The notes under the pieces are model-generated. The model did no database searches. It was not told where the DNA came from and worked only from the letters and a program-made list of their open reading frames with translations. A DNA stretch of 64,000 nucleotides from Escallonia rubra (lineage: Eukaryota; Streptophyta; Magnoliopsida; Escalloniales; Escalloniaceae). The stretch's first letter is position 1. Each line of letters starts with the position of its first letter. Below are positions 22,453 to 33,700 of this stretch, in pieces. A program made the position numbers and the translations under genes. The DNA is taken from assembly GCA_033065855.1 (NCBI GenBank), contig JAVXUO010001014.1, positions 62,001-126,000 on the forward strand. The letters run 5' to 3'.

Positions 22453-25400
22453 ATGGCGGGCAAGGGCGGGAAGGGGCTTTTGGCTGGGAAAACAACCGCA
22501 GCAGCGGCCAGCAAGGACAAGGACAAGAAAAGGCCGGTTTCTCGTTCGGCTCGAGCTGGTCTCCAGGTAGACAATTATTTCTCACTGTTTCTGTCATTGA
22601 TGTTATAATTATAACTATTGACGGAGTAGGTTTTTGTTTCATCTTATATACTTTCATGAGAGTATATTCACAATGTTATGAAGAGCTTGTTCTTATTACC
22701 GTACGTAGTTTCAAAGTAATCAGGGAGCATAAGGTAAGCCCATTAGTGCGGTAGAATAAGAAAACAAGTGATGTGGCAAGATTGAAGCCAGGTAGACATG
22801 ACAGGCATCCTGAGATTACGGAGTTCTAGGAAGGATTATGGGCAGTTTGGTGGTGTGTGAATGTGATTATAATTTGAAGATGAAAGCTGGTCACTTTGAA
22901 TAGATCAACTATGTGATTGGTATGCTGTCCTGAAACAGTTTCAGCCGTGAAAACTGCCATAAGTTAAAGGTTGACCCAGGTGGCATTTTTGAATGTGTTC
23001 TCCGCCTGAATGTAAGTTATCAATTGATTGGTTAGAATATCATGTTTAAGTATCTGAGTCCAATTCTGGACTTGTGCCCTAAATTCAACAATACATTGCT
23101 AAGTGCTAACTGTTGTGAATTCAAGCTCACTTCAGTGGTCCAAGTAAGCTCGAATCAGTTTGAACACAACCTTTGACTGGACTGGACTGGACCGTTTTAT
23201 GACACACAAAGTTGCATGTTATGCTGTACTTGTTGAAAATGTATGTTTAGGGGAAATTAGCTAATGACTCCTTCTAGTACATGCCATGTGCAATTTACTC
23301 CCCTGCACTTTAAAATTAAGCACTAAACTCCCCGGAGTTAAGGAAATTGTGCACCTTAGATGGATACTTTCAGTTTTAATGGTGCTTGGTCAACACACGC
23401 ATTGACTAACAATTATTTTGTGAAAATTACAACTTGGCCCTTCACCACTTCCGCCTCTTCTTCACTTCCCCTGTTAATCCCCCCCCCCCCCCCACCACCA
23501 CCACCTTCCAACTACCGCGCTCACCCACCACCACAAACACCATCCCGGTCACCTCATCACCCCATTCTGCCCCACAACACTGTACACTGCCACAAATGCG
23601 CAGACAGAGTGTGTGTGGGTCTGTGTTTGTGAGTGCGTATGTTGGGTCTGTGTTTCGTGTGTGTGCGTGTGGTGATGGGGAAGGGGTAGGGAGCAACTCG
23701 TGGTTTGTTTTTGTGTGTGAGTGCAGGTGTTATATTAGTGGGTAATGGCAGATTTTTTTTTTTTTTTTTTTTTTTGGGGGGGGGGGGGAACCATGATGGG
23801 TGTCTGTGTGTGGGTAGATGTGTTTTTGTGTGTGGGTGTTGGTTGTGCTTGTGTGTGTGCAGTATGCTTGTGTGGGGGTGGTTGTGTTTGAGTGTGCAGG
23901 TGTTTGTGCACGTGCACAGTGTGTATGGTGGTGGTTGGGGTGTAACCGTGGTGGGTTTGTGTGGGTGTGGGTGTATGTTGTGTGTGCGTGCAGGGTGTGT
24001 GGTAGTGGAGGTGAGGTGGGGGTGATTGACGGGGTGGAAGTTAGAGAGGAGAGAAGGGGTTGGAAGAATGGCATTGAGCTAAAAATGTCGTAAGGAAATA
24101 GGGATATTTATGTCATTTCATGCAATTCATAACAAATTTGTTTGCGGTGCTCAATTTCCTTAAGTGTGGGGTGTTTTAGTGCTTTATTTTGAAGTGGAGG
24201 GGAGTAAATCGCACATTATATACTGTACACAGGATCATTAGCTGGTTCTTTAGAAAAATTTTACAAGCTAAAAAGTAATTATTGAAAGAATATATTGTCT
24301 CCGTGCTGATGTATTGCAGTAACTGTGGGTTGCACTTTCATGTTCACAGCACAAAAAATTCTATGCTGCAATAAACTTTGTGTTTCATTATGTCTTGATT
24401 CCAAGGCACTTGTTGCTGCACGTACTATAAGAGCACTTCTGTGCCTTTTGGATGCAGTAGGGTTTCCAGCACTACTACAGGATTTTATTTTTCAATTGGT
24501 CATAAAAAATTGAATAGTTTTCTTGCTTTCTTCAGGCTCAATTTCTTTATTGCATTGAAGCCTGATAAACTTTTTACATCCTGCATTGGAAGCAAAATAA
24601 CCTGACTGAAACAACAAATTTTAATCAAAACAACAAACAAACAGACGTGAGACCTGAATTACTCTACCAGACATAGTACATCACCATAGCATAGAAAGTT
24701 CCGCTTTTGTGGGTAAGAATTTTCAGTCAGCTGACAGAATTGTAGCGTGTGTATTGTCTTGCTGCTGAACGTCCTTCCTTTGTAAATTCATCACTGAGAT
24801 GCTAGAACTAGATTTTTCACTCAGGCAGCTACCCCTATCCTACTGAATTCTTTAGACCAGAGTTAATAAATTCCAGGGCTGTTTTTCCCTGCTGAAACTT
24901 GGTGCAGAATATTTTAACACAGAAGACTTTAATCTATACAAGCAGGGAAAGCTTTCAGAGTGCCAGCTGACTTGCTGTGGCACTTGAGATTTCTTCACCC
25001 TGCCATGTTAAATGTGGAATCGGGGAAATTCTTTTGTAAACCTGCCTACAATTCTGATGTGAAGTTGGTGAAAACAAATTACTTTCTTTGGGTATTGTAT
25101 GTATTGCAGAAGTATGCTGGCTTGCATCTTTGCATTCAGTGTGCATTGTGCTTCCTGTTGTCTTTTGGTTTATGTTGTTTATCCAGCTGGGCTGCCCCTT
25201 CAACTGTTAATTACTTTATCTTATTTTGTGCTTTTGAGTTCAGTTTCCAGTGGGCCGAATTCACCGTCATCTGAAAACAAGGACTTCTGCCAATGGACGA
25301 GTTGGGGCCACTGCTGCAGTTTACTCTGCTGCAATTCTTGAATACCTGACTGCAGAGGTCCTTGAATTAGCCGGAAATGCCAGCAAAGATTTGAAAGTGA

Positions 25401-25540
25401 AGAGAATCACACCAAGGCATCTGCAGCTGGCTATTCGTGGTGATGAGGAACTTGATACTCTCATTAAAGGAACCATTGCTGGAGGTGGTGTGATTCCCCA
25501 TATTCACAAGTCCCTCATTAACAAAACCACCAAGGAGTAA
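22453..25540 (+). CDS. Histone H2A.Z variant, 2 coding exons
   Basis: A replacement histone deposited by SWR1-type remodellers in nucleosomes near transcription starts. Exon 1 is 22453-22566 and exon 2 is 25244-25540, joined GT-AG in phase 0; the product is 136 aa. The N-tail [18 protein letters not shown] is followed by a lysine-rich stretch. The fold begins [20 protein letters not shown]. The H2A.Z class is shown by [20 protein letters not shown], then [38 protein letters not shown] and the tail [16 protein letters not shown]. Plant H2A.Z proteins are about 134-136 aa, so it is full length. The tail lacks the SQEF motif, which excludes H2A.X. The 2.7-kb intron holds a TIR element with a GT-rich interior. 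Confidence 0.97.
23250..24250. mobile_element. TIR element (Mutator-like?) in the H2A.Z intron
   Basis: Inverted arms of about 105 bp: left 23250-23355 (AATTAGCTAATGACTCC ... AAGGAAATTGTGCACC) and right 24146-24250, the inverse with AGCTAATGATCC and AAGGAAATTGAGCACC. Both arms share TTTACTCCCCT and AAGCACTAAA. No clear 9-bp TSD was found, so the superfamily is a guess from the long TIRs. The interior begins with a C tract and CCACCACC sequence. It then becomes strongly GT-rich on the plus strand (about 23590-24020), with T and G runs near 23755-23788. Confidence 0.65.
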
Positions 25541-27168
25541 CTTCTCCGTGTCTGATTTTAAATGTCTGTTAACTGATGAAAAATGCGTTCACTAGGACTT
25601 CTTGACTTGGTTTGCTTTGTAGTCTTGGCTTAGAGATTCTTGGTTAGCATAGATGGATTATCTGCCATTGTCATTTTAAACCATTATTATCTTTCTGTTC
25701 AGAAGTATTACATGTTAGATTTGTAATTGTGTGTTCCTGATTGTGTTCTTTGCATCTTTAAATGGGTCTGTGAATCTCATGTCAAACAGGTGTGACATAA
25801 CTGATGTCTTCAGGGTTTGAATTTTGCAAAGTTGCATTCTTGAGCAAATGTATTCTGCTTTTCTTTTTTTTTAAGTTCATTTTCTCAAAATAATTCCTAA
25901 AGAAAATGATCTGACGTATGAGTGAGTTCTGAACAAGTCTTTAGAGGAAAAGTCCAGTGAATGTGTTTGTTAATTTGTCTGAAGTCTTTTGAGGAAAAGC
26001 TCACCAGGTATTTTTTGTTATTAAATTTGACATATGATCTGTTTGTCATTGTCTCTCTTTTTGGGTTTCACTGGGCAAATTATAGTGAATGTCATTTTAC
26101 TTCTACTGTGCATTCTTGAAAGGCCATCGAAAAAGTCCCTATGTCTTTTGTCACTAAATTGTAGGATTTAGCAGTATTTTGTTATTACAGCAGAATATTT
26201 TATCCCAATTTTTTGAAAAGACATTTGAGATTGGGATGGTATACCCAATTCGACTGAACAAGATTCCCCTATTCATCTGGACTTAATCAGGAATCAGGCT
26301 TGTAATCGTCCAAATGGCAGCTTGTATAATAAAAATTCAGTCCAGTAGTATCATGGCACTAGACTCAGTTTTAAAATATATGAACAGCGGCTTTAGATAC
26401 ATAATAATAGTTGGCCATTTATTACCAGCAGAATAAGAATCTAGCCGAAGGTTCAAATTTTTAAGAAACAACCAAACTTCGCCTTTATTTACTGATACTC
26501 TATTTTAGCAATCCTTAAAAGCAGAAATTGAAAAAAAAAATGTTCAATTGATGTCAACAAAAATTAAAGCATAAAAATACAAAATTCACGAGTCTAACAA
26601 GGTGACTAATCTGATTCTGTCCATCTCTTTAACAATGTTGTTCGTAGAAAGGTGTCATTTCAGAATACTAATTTGTCTCCTTCAAAGCTTATCATATGTT
26701 TGGAATATGGAAAACCTAATCCACGTTGGGTTCCATGTAAATTAGGCTTAGCCGGCCTCAACACAATCCTTTCTTAAGAACAACTTGACCTTATTTTAGG
26801 TAGGGCTCAGCAATATGAACTTGTCGGTCAAGTAAAAAGTAATAATTTATAAAAATAAGGTGTTCATAATTAGTACGAATTATGGGGGAAAAACTCTTCA
26901 CTTAAGAACTTGTCTTAATACGTTAAAATGGAGCGATGTAACGTAAGAGGATGCGAGCCGAATACCTACTGTTTAGGCATCAAGAGAGCAGCTTTCCTAA
27001 ATATGCTCCAACATGCTCTTTTGTTGTTTTATAGCCCACGTTTCTCATACAAGATCGAAGTTGCTCTGCCGGCGAGCCTACAAAACCAAGGTTACTTCCT
27101 CTTCTTCTGCGCTGAGAATCATTTCAGTTCCCTTCCCCTCCCCCCCTTTCTCTCTCTCCCCCACAAAC
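25541..27168. other. Intergenic between H2A.Z and D27
   Basis: The first few hundred bases should be the H2A.Z 3'UTR, and the last few hundred the D27 promoter and leader. A C/T-rich tract just before the D27 ATG (about 27128-27162) fits a 5'UTR. I saw no extra gene and no P1BS (GNATATNC) phosphate-response site on reading through. Confidence 0.45.
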
Positions 27169-28046
27169 ATGGAAGCAAAGCTTTTTTTGCAAAACAAGAG
27201 CCCTTTCTCGCCCCAGGCCAGCCTGCCGAGATACATGCACAAGCCTAAACACTACCCTCTGGTCCTTGCCGTGTTGACGAGGCCTACGGACAACGTCGAG
27301 AGATCATTAACAGCTACTACTCCCACAAAGACTGTTTACAGTGATAACTGGTTCGACCGTCTTGCCATTCATCACCTCTCCCAAAGTGTCCAAGATGCTA
27401 TAGGTTTGTCCCATAATTCCTCACGTATCTCGACACTCGGCCCCATTCACACACAAATGAACGAAGGCACTTGAAATCATGTGTTTTTTTGTGCAAAACC
27501 TATGTATTCCTACAGGGTTGAGGAACAGCAAGAGTGGGTACGAGAGCTTGGTGGAGGCAGCAACGGTGGCGTCACGGAACTTCAATCCGGCCGAACAACG
27601 GGAACTTGTTGGACAGGCTCTTCAGAGAGCCTTCCCCAAAACTATTTTCTCCGTGGCAAGTTCTTCGATATTTTCATCCTCTTCGTATGCTTTTCATTTT
27701 CACTTTATTTGGGTTCATTCATTTGGTTTTGCTATTATTACGTTGTCGTTAAATGAGGGATTAAATGGAATGATAGAGAATGGACATCAGCACAAACTCC
27801 AATTATAAAAGTTCCACTTTCATAATTAGATGCTGCGAGGATTACAGTTTTGAACATCGTTGCATCTATGAAGTTCCTTCTCGATGTCTAACTAATATCT
27901 CCCAAAACTAAACTCTTTATGTGAATGTAATAAAATGCATGTTATACGTCTTGCAAAAATGATTGTACAAGAATTTCGTTAACATATTTGAAAGTACATA
28001 TAATTTTCCTAGATAGAAATTGAGCAATCTTAGATTAATGAAGATT

Positions 28047-28127
<81 letters not shown>

Positions 28128-30798
28128 TTTGGAATTTACTGTTTGAATTTTGTATGTCATGAAGCAGATCAGGGCAGTGCTACCCCAATCTAAATTTGCA
28201 AGGGAATATTTTGCCGTGTTCACGACCATATTTTTCCCATGGCTAGTCGGCCCCTGCGAGGTATGAGTTCTCAAGAAGTACCTATTTTGTTGAAGCACCT
28301 GGCACGGCACACCTATAAAGCATATATTGCATGAAATATGCAACACCATCCCTCTAGGTTCCCCACTAGCACGTTTTATCATTACAATGACCACTGGATT
28401 CAGGGTATGGCCAGCCAGCCTACAATGTTTCTGAAATTTTTTTGGCGCACCGGTCCAAGAAATTCCTGGACAAAATACTCGAACATGACAGCAAAAAATT
28501 TCATTTCACTAGTGGAGGGCATAAACTAAGGCAACAAAAACCTCGGACGGGTGGTCAAGGAAGTTTGTTCCTTTACGTAACTTTATGAGATCAAACCTTA
28601 GCGCATAGACTTGAAAAAAAAAAAAAACACTCATTTGAATGTACCATACCGATTTGGGGGATGTGCTCTTAAGATTGCTTTGAGAGAGATTTGGTCTCAA
28701 TTGACACTTAAGCTAGCTCGAGGTTCAAACCTTAGGGCAAAGACTTGAAAAAAAAAATATTATCTAAATGCGCTCTTAAGATTGCTTTGAGAGAGATTTA
28801 TTCTCGATAGACACTTAAGCTAGCTCGAGAATACTTCTTACCGTCCAACTAAAAAAAGGAAGGGCAGCAATCTTTTAGTCCAGTGTTCTTGTATAGACCT
28901 TCTTTCTGTCGTCTTCATTTAGCAATCAATACGTATTTCTACTCTTCCTCCTTTCCAATACACAAAATCTCACCTAAATCTTACCATAGCAGTACCTCAA
29001 ACTTCAGGGCATTTTTTGTGTCCCAAAAAGTCATCTCCTAAAACAGATTTTGCCTTTTCAAAGGTTCACAAGGAGTATCAGAAAAAGCAATTTGAGACAT
29101 TTTAAGAGAAACCAAACTGTTAATAAATATGGAAAATGGAAAAAATGCGTCTTATAAACTGTGAACCTGAAGCCCCATGACTGGCAAAGCTAAATCACAT
29201 ATTAGAGTCGGACTTGAAAAGTTACTCACAGCCAGTATGTTACAACTGTATGAAATTCAGGGGAAGTGATTTATTGTTCTCTATACAAGGTAAAGGAGTC
29301 CGAGTTCAACGGAAGAAGAGAGAAGAACGTTGTCTACATAAAGAAATGCAGGTATTTTTGCACAACCCTTCAATTTCAATAGCAGGAACTTGCCTCCACA
29401 AGTCAAGGCCCTTTCCCTTCCCTACAACAATATGCCCCAGTAATCGTGCCGTCCCTGGACTCTTCATCTCTATTACCACTAAGATAGTCACCTCAATGAT
29501 GTCAATCTATTAGCGCTAGTATTGTCCTCTCATATTGCCTATAAAAAATTCAGGTTTTTGGAGGAGACCAATTGCGTTGGAATGTGCACCAATCTTTGTA
29601 AGATGCCATCGCAAACGTTCATCAAGAACTCCTTGGGAACACCTGTCAATATGGTCCCTAGTAAGTATCATATGATAGCAACTCCTAGCATGTCGATGGC
29701 TGTAAACATCTGAACCTATCATTCTCACTCATCCAATCATTTTTACTTGATTCTCCACGTTGCAAGATCAGACAATAATTCATACATGGATGACCTCACA
29801 AGACTGGTTCAACCAAATTGTGTACGCTCCAATTTGCGTATGAGAGCACACAATGGCTTAAGGGTACATTTTTTGTATAAAAAGGGTCTAAAATATGCAC
29901 TCGTGAACCACAGAGCAAGAGTTTCTATTTTCCCCTCGCATAAATTTATATTTGAGAGACAAAAAGAGCATAGGAATCATACCTGAAAGAGTACAGGTTG
30001 CACTATAATTTGGAGGCATTACCCATAAACTCAATGGAGGGCCCCAGGCATAAACCACTTTGGATGCAACACTGTAAGTAATTGGTTCAAATCTCAGAAT
30101 AATACAGTTATTTAATTGACATGTTGCAATTTGCAATATATAAACTGGGTGCCGAATACTCTCCTTTAATAATGTCAAGACCAGTCCTGTCTATGGCCCT
30201 TAAATCTATTGCCTACCCCATGCAAATGTCCAAATGATGCTTTGCTTAAAGCACAAGACTATAGAAGTTAGTCTTTATTCATGTTTCCATATGCTAATCA
30301 GCGATCAAACACATTGACCTGAATGAACAACTCATGCTCAATAATACCTGAATACATTCAGCCGATAAAGCCACGAATGCCTACATATATACTCGCACAT
30401 TTTAACCGCTAGTTACTAAGAGCCATCCAACATGCAGATTTTGATGATATGAGTTGTGAGATGATATTTGGTCAGGATCCTCCAGCAGAAAGTGATGATC
30501 CAGCATTTAAGCAGCCATGCTACAAACTATGTAAGAATCCAAAAACTGAATCACTCCTTCACTTGCATTTCCATATTTTGTCAACGAATAGTATCAACGT
30601 GTCATAAGCTTGGAACAGGATGGAATGTCAAGCTCTTAACTATCTGTCAGATAATAGGCCATAGGGAGGTGAACCAACCGATGTTTTGATACGAGCCAAG
30701 CGGACAGCTGACACTTTAAGATCCTAGATCTCATGTTGCTCTATCTAATTCATGCAGGCAAAACAAAACAAAAGCACAGTACGACTTGCCTCAGCTAA
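27169..30798 (+). CDS. D27: Beta-carotene isomerase D27, chloroplastic, 7 exons
   Basis: Isomerises all-trans- to 9-cis-beta-carotene, the first committed step of strigolactone synthesis in plastids. Exons: 27169-27403, 27516-27652, 28168-28260, 29290-29351, 29554-29660, 30438-30530, 30758-30798. All are GT-AG and in phase; the product is 255 aa. The N-terminus (about 50 aa) is transit-peptide-like. Then come [56 protein letters not shown] and the cysteine-rich core [19 protein letters not shown] (C175, C183, C187, C191). The C-terminus has [12 protein letters not shown] and [14 protein letters not shown]. These match D27 itself, including rice D27's [11 protein letters not shown] and [11 protein letters not shown], better than the D27-like paralogs. 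The intron 2 donor (TCC|GTGGCAAG) is weak, and the last two exons are short, so those junctions are the least certain. Confidence 0.95.
28051..28124. repeat. (CT)n(CA)n compound microsatellite in D27 intron 2
   Basis: A CT run of about 42 bp passes directly into a CA run of about 31 bp. It lies 44 bp before D27 exon 3. Such tracts vary in length between individuals, and this one is close enough to the acceptor to be worth noting. Confidence 0.95.
28591..28830. repeat. Two-copy tandem duplication in D27 intron 3
   Basis: Unit 1 (28591-28723) and unit 2 (28724-28830) both run from TCAAACCTTAG through GACTTGAAAAAAA to GACACTTAAGCTAGCTCGAG. They share GCTCTTAAGATTGCTTTGAG. The internal A tract differs in length. 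Non-coding. Confidence 0.8.
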
Positions 30799-33700
30799 TC
30801 CAGAAAGACAAGGACGCAGGTTACTTTCAATTAAACCCCTCAATCCTGCTAACTGTCATATTACTTTGTAGGAATATATAGGTGGATCTTGACATTTTCC
30901 ACAATAGTTCTAACGTATGCCACTGTATGCTTCTCCATGCAAGAAACAGAATTTGTTGAAACTCAGAAACCATATTTTTAGCCATCAGATACTGCACATG
31001 TATAATCAACACAGAGGTGCTTACGCACTACAAATAGCAAGAAGATATATCTTACCTAATTACAATGGTAATGTCACCTGAAGAAATAACAAGTTTATTC
31101 CATTGAACTTGCACGTACATTAAACTCTTGACATGCAAAAAACATTATTCTTAATATTTGTTCACACCTTTTGCCCGATCATGAACACGCATGCTAGGAC
31201 CCTGAAGATTTCGATACAGGCTATAAGTATGACAGAAGACTGTCCTTGGTGGTTGGATATATTCTGTATACGAGTGCGTGATGAAAGACCAGATCATAAA
31301 TGAACTTGCAGCTCATACGGGCAATAAAGAGGTTATAGGTGTGAGCTCGTTTAGTGATTCATAAATGAGACACCGTGAGGTGGCAAAGAAAGAAAACTTG
31401 AATCTGCTTGTAATTGGACGCCATCCACTTGCATGACAAGGTTTTTCTACACTTCTTCAAAGACCTGAGTAGATCATGGTGAAAGTGGCAGCCTTGGCAA
31501 AGCATCTGAGAGGTTATGGTGTCATCTCAATGACATACCAGGTCCCATTGAGACTGATCAATCATGGTAGCAGAAGTCAAATGAAACTTAAGCAGAGTGG
31601 AAGAATCCAGAAAAACTACTTTTATCGTCATGAGAGTTATGATCTGTGAGGAAAAAATGAATTTTCACGAGGATGAAGTGAATAATTCCCAAAGTGGTTT
31701 CTTTGCAAACTTTGATGAGGCATCATGGACTAGGATGAAACCTACTTTATTTGCTATTTTACCCTTTATGGCCAAGTCATTTCTTGATTTAAAAAGTATT
31801 TAGGCTGATGGTTTCTTGTAGGGTGTAAGGTCAGCAAGGGTGGACCTGAATGTCTCCCACTTTGGGTGTTGCTTGAAAGTGACCGACCTAATATTTCTTG
31901 CACTCACTTTTATCTGGCTAAGAGAGAGGTCTGACCTGACCCACTTTGCCATAATGAAAGTTCAGCCGTTAGTGGATCTCCTTCTTAACAGTATTTAAAG
32001 GTCTCTAGATGTCCTTGGTGTCAGACAGCTACATTAATCGAGAGTCAACAGCTGAGGGAAGAGAAAGCAAATGAAATGTTCTAAGTATTTAAAGGTCTCT
32101 AAATGTTCTAAGAGCATAAACTGCGAACGAGGAAAGAAAATCTGGCCAATAGAAGAGTGCAAATACAACGTAAACAAGCATCCATATAAATAGACAGAAC
32201 GAGAAAAAACATGGGCTTCATTTGGTTAGATAAAGGAACCATGAAAGGACAAGATGACCGAGAGAACTAAGTAAGCCACTTCCCTTGAAAGTGTCCTCCC
32301 TTATCATACGAAGAGAAGTTCACCTCCTATTTTACTGCTGGTGGTGGTGGTAGTGGGGTGGGGGATTAATGACACCAAAATTTTAATTGGTCCAAGTATT
32401 GCCCCCGGTAATTATTTTCATATCAGGACGGGCCTAGTGCATGAGGCTCCAGGTGTAGCAAACCTGGGAGGGTTATATATTAGCAGCCTTGCCCATTTTC
32501 TGAAGAAACTGGTTTGATAAGGCAGGCAAATGCTTAAGTGGAATAGAAAAAGTTCTGTCACATCAATTTTTAACTTGCTCCCACTTTTTTAAAACAATAC
32601 CTAGTCTTACCTCTCGCTCTCCCTCTAATCTCTATCAATGTTCTTACCAATAAAAACGCATATCACAATGGACAGATTCTAGAGTTGTACTCCGTTGTTA
32701 TTGCAATGGCAGCGTGTTGTCTATCAAACTATCACCCAAATCTAGTTCAACCCTAGAAACACAATGCTTTTAATATAAGCCTCTTTCTACTTGTCCCTTC
32801 AATCTTATGTAATATAATAGGGTTCTTTTCTCTTTGAAAACCTAGTTTCTTTCCCTCTCTATTTGGCTGGCCGGTCTCATCTGAAAGTGATTCAGAATGC
32901 ATTTAATGCAACAGGAAGCCAGGAATGAGCCTTCTTTTTTCTGTATCCATCTTACATCAATAACCCGACCCCTACCACCGTTTTATACATCTTTTCTTTT
33001 GAAGTAGATAACCGAGTGAATGGGAGTGCCTTGTCGATGTACTTCTCCAGTTGATCTTTTAGGTTCTTATTCACTGCGATAGTTATGCCACAACGCCCTT
33101 AAAACATCCAGCAATTCTGCAGCAGTCGAGGAAGATGAGCAAGGAATGTATAACCTTCAACTAGGAAGGCTCAAGGGTATACAAACATTTTTAAGACTTG
33201 AGAGTAATCCCTTCGCTGGATATCTAGTTCAGGCTCATGAAATTTACTTGCTATTATTCACGCAGGCTCACAATAAACCAACTCCGACAATTATTCAGAA
33301 ATAAATTGCTATGACTATGAGTGATTAAAGTACAAGATAAGGCCACTTGCAACGGATAATTGGTAATTTGGTTATGATTGACTCATGCTAAATGTTGGTT
33401 CTTGCATAATGCAACTCCAACAAATGTTTTTTCAGGACTATTTTCTGTTGATAGGTATGCTTTTTCAGAACTAACGTACCTCATTTACAAAGGCAGTAGG
33501 CATTTGTCTCTATAAGTTAGAGCAGACCATGTTTCCTCCTACTGAAACTGTAAGGGGAAAAAATGATTAGGAAATGTGAAGTAAACTACGGTATCATCAA
33601 TAGTCAAATGGATGTCCATAGAGAGAAAATCGTACCTCCCTGGATGTGCCCTGCTTTGTGGGTAACTTACTGCTCATGTATCTTACTTCAAGATGTCAAA

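Noticed and set aside
23360..24093. Several open frames of about 60-114 codons in the H2A.Z intron
   Set aside because: They are translations of C-, G- and GT-rich low-complexity sequence inside a TIR element.
27917..28394. Minus-strand frames full of Cys-Val and Arg-Glu repeats
   Set aside because: They are translations of the CT/CA microsatellite in a D27 intron.
30060..30110. tRNA-like B-box GGTTCAAATCTC
   Set aside because: No A-box or foldable acceptor stem in the right place, and it lies inside a D27 intron.
30468..30630. Alternative D27 ending by reading through the exon 6 donor
   Set aside because: The frame stays open for about 30 codons after CKNPKTE, but the strong GTAAGA donor and the downstream exon giving CKTKQKH fit the known D27 C-terminus better.
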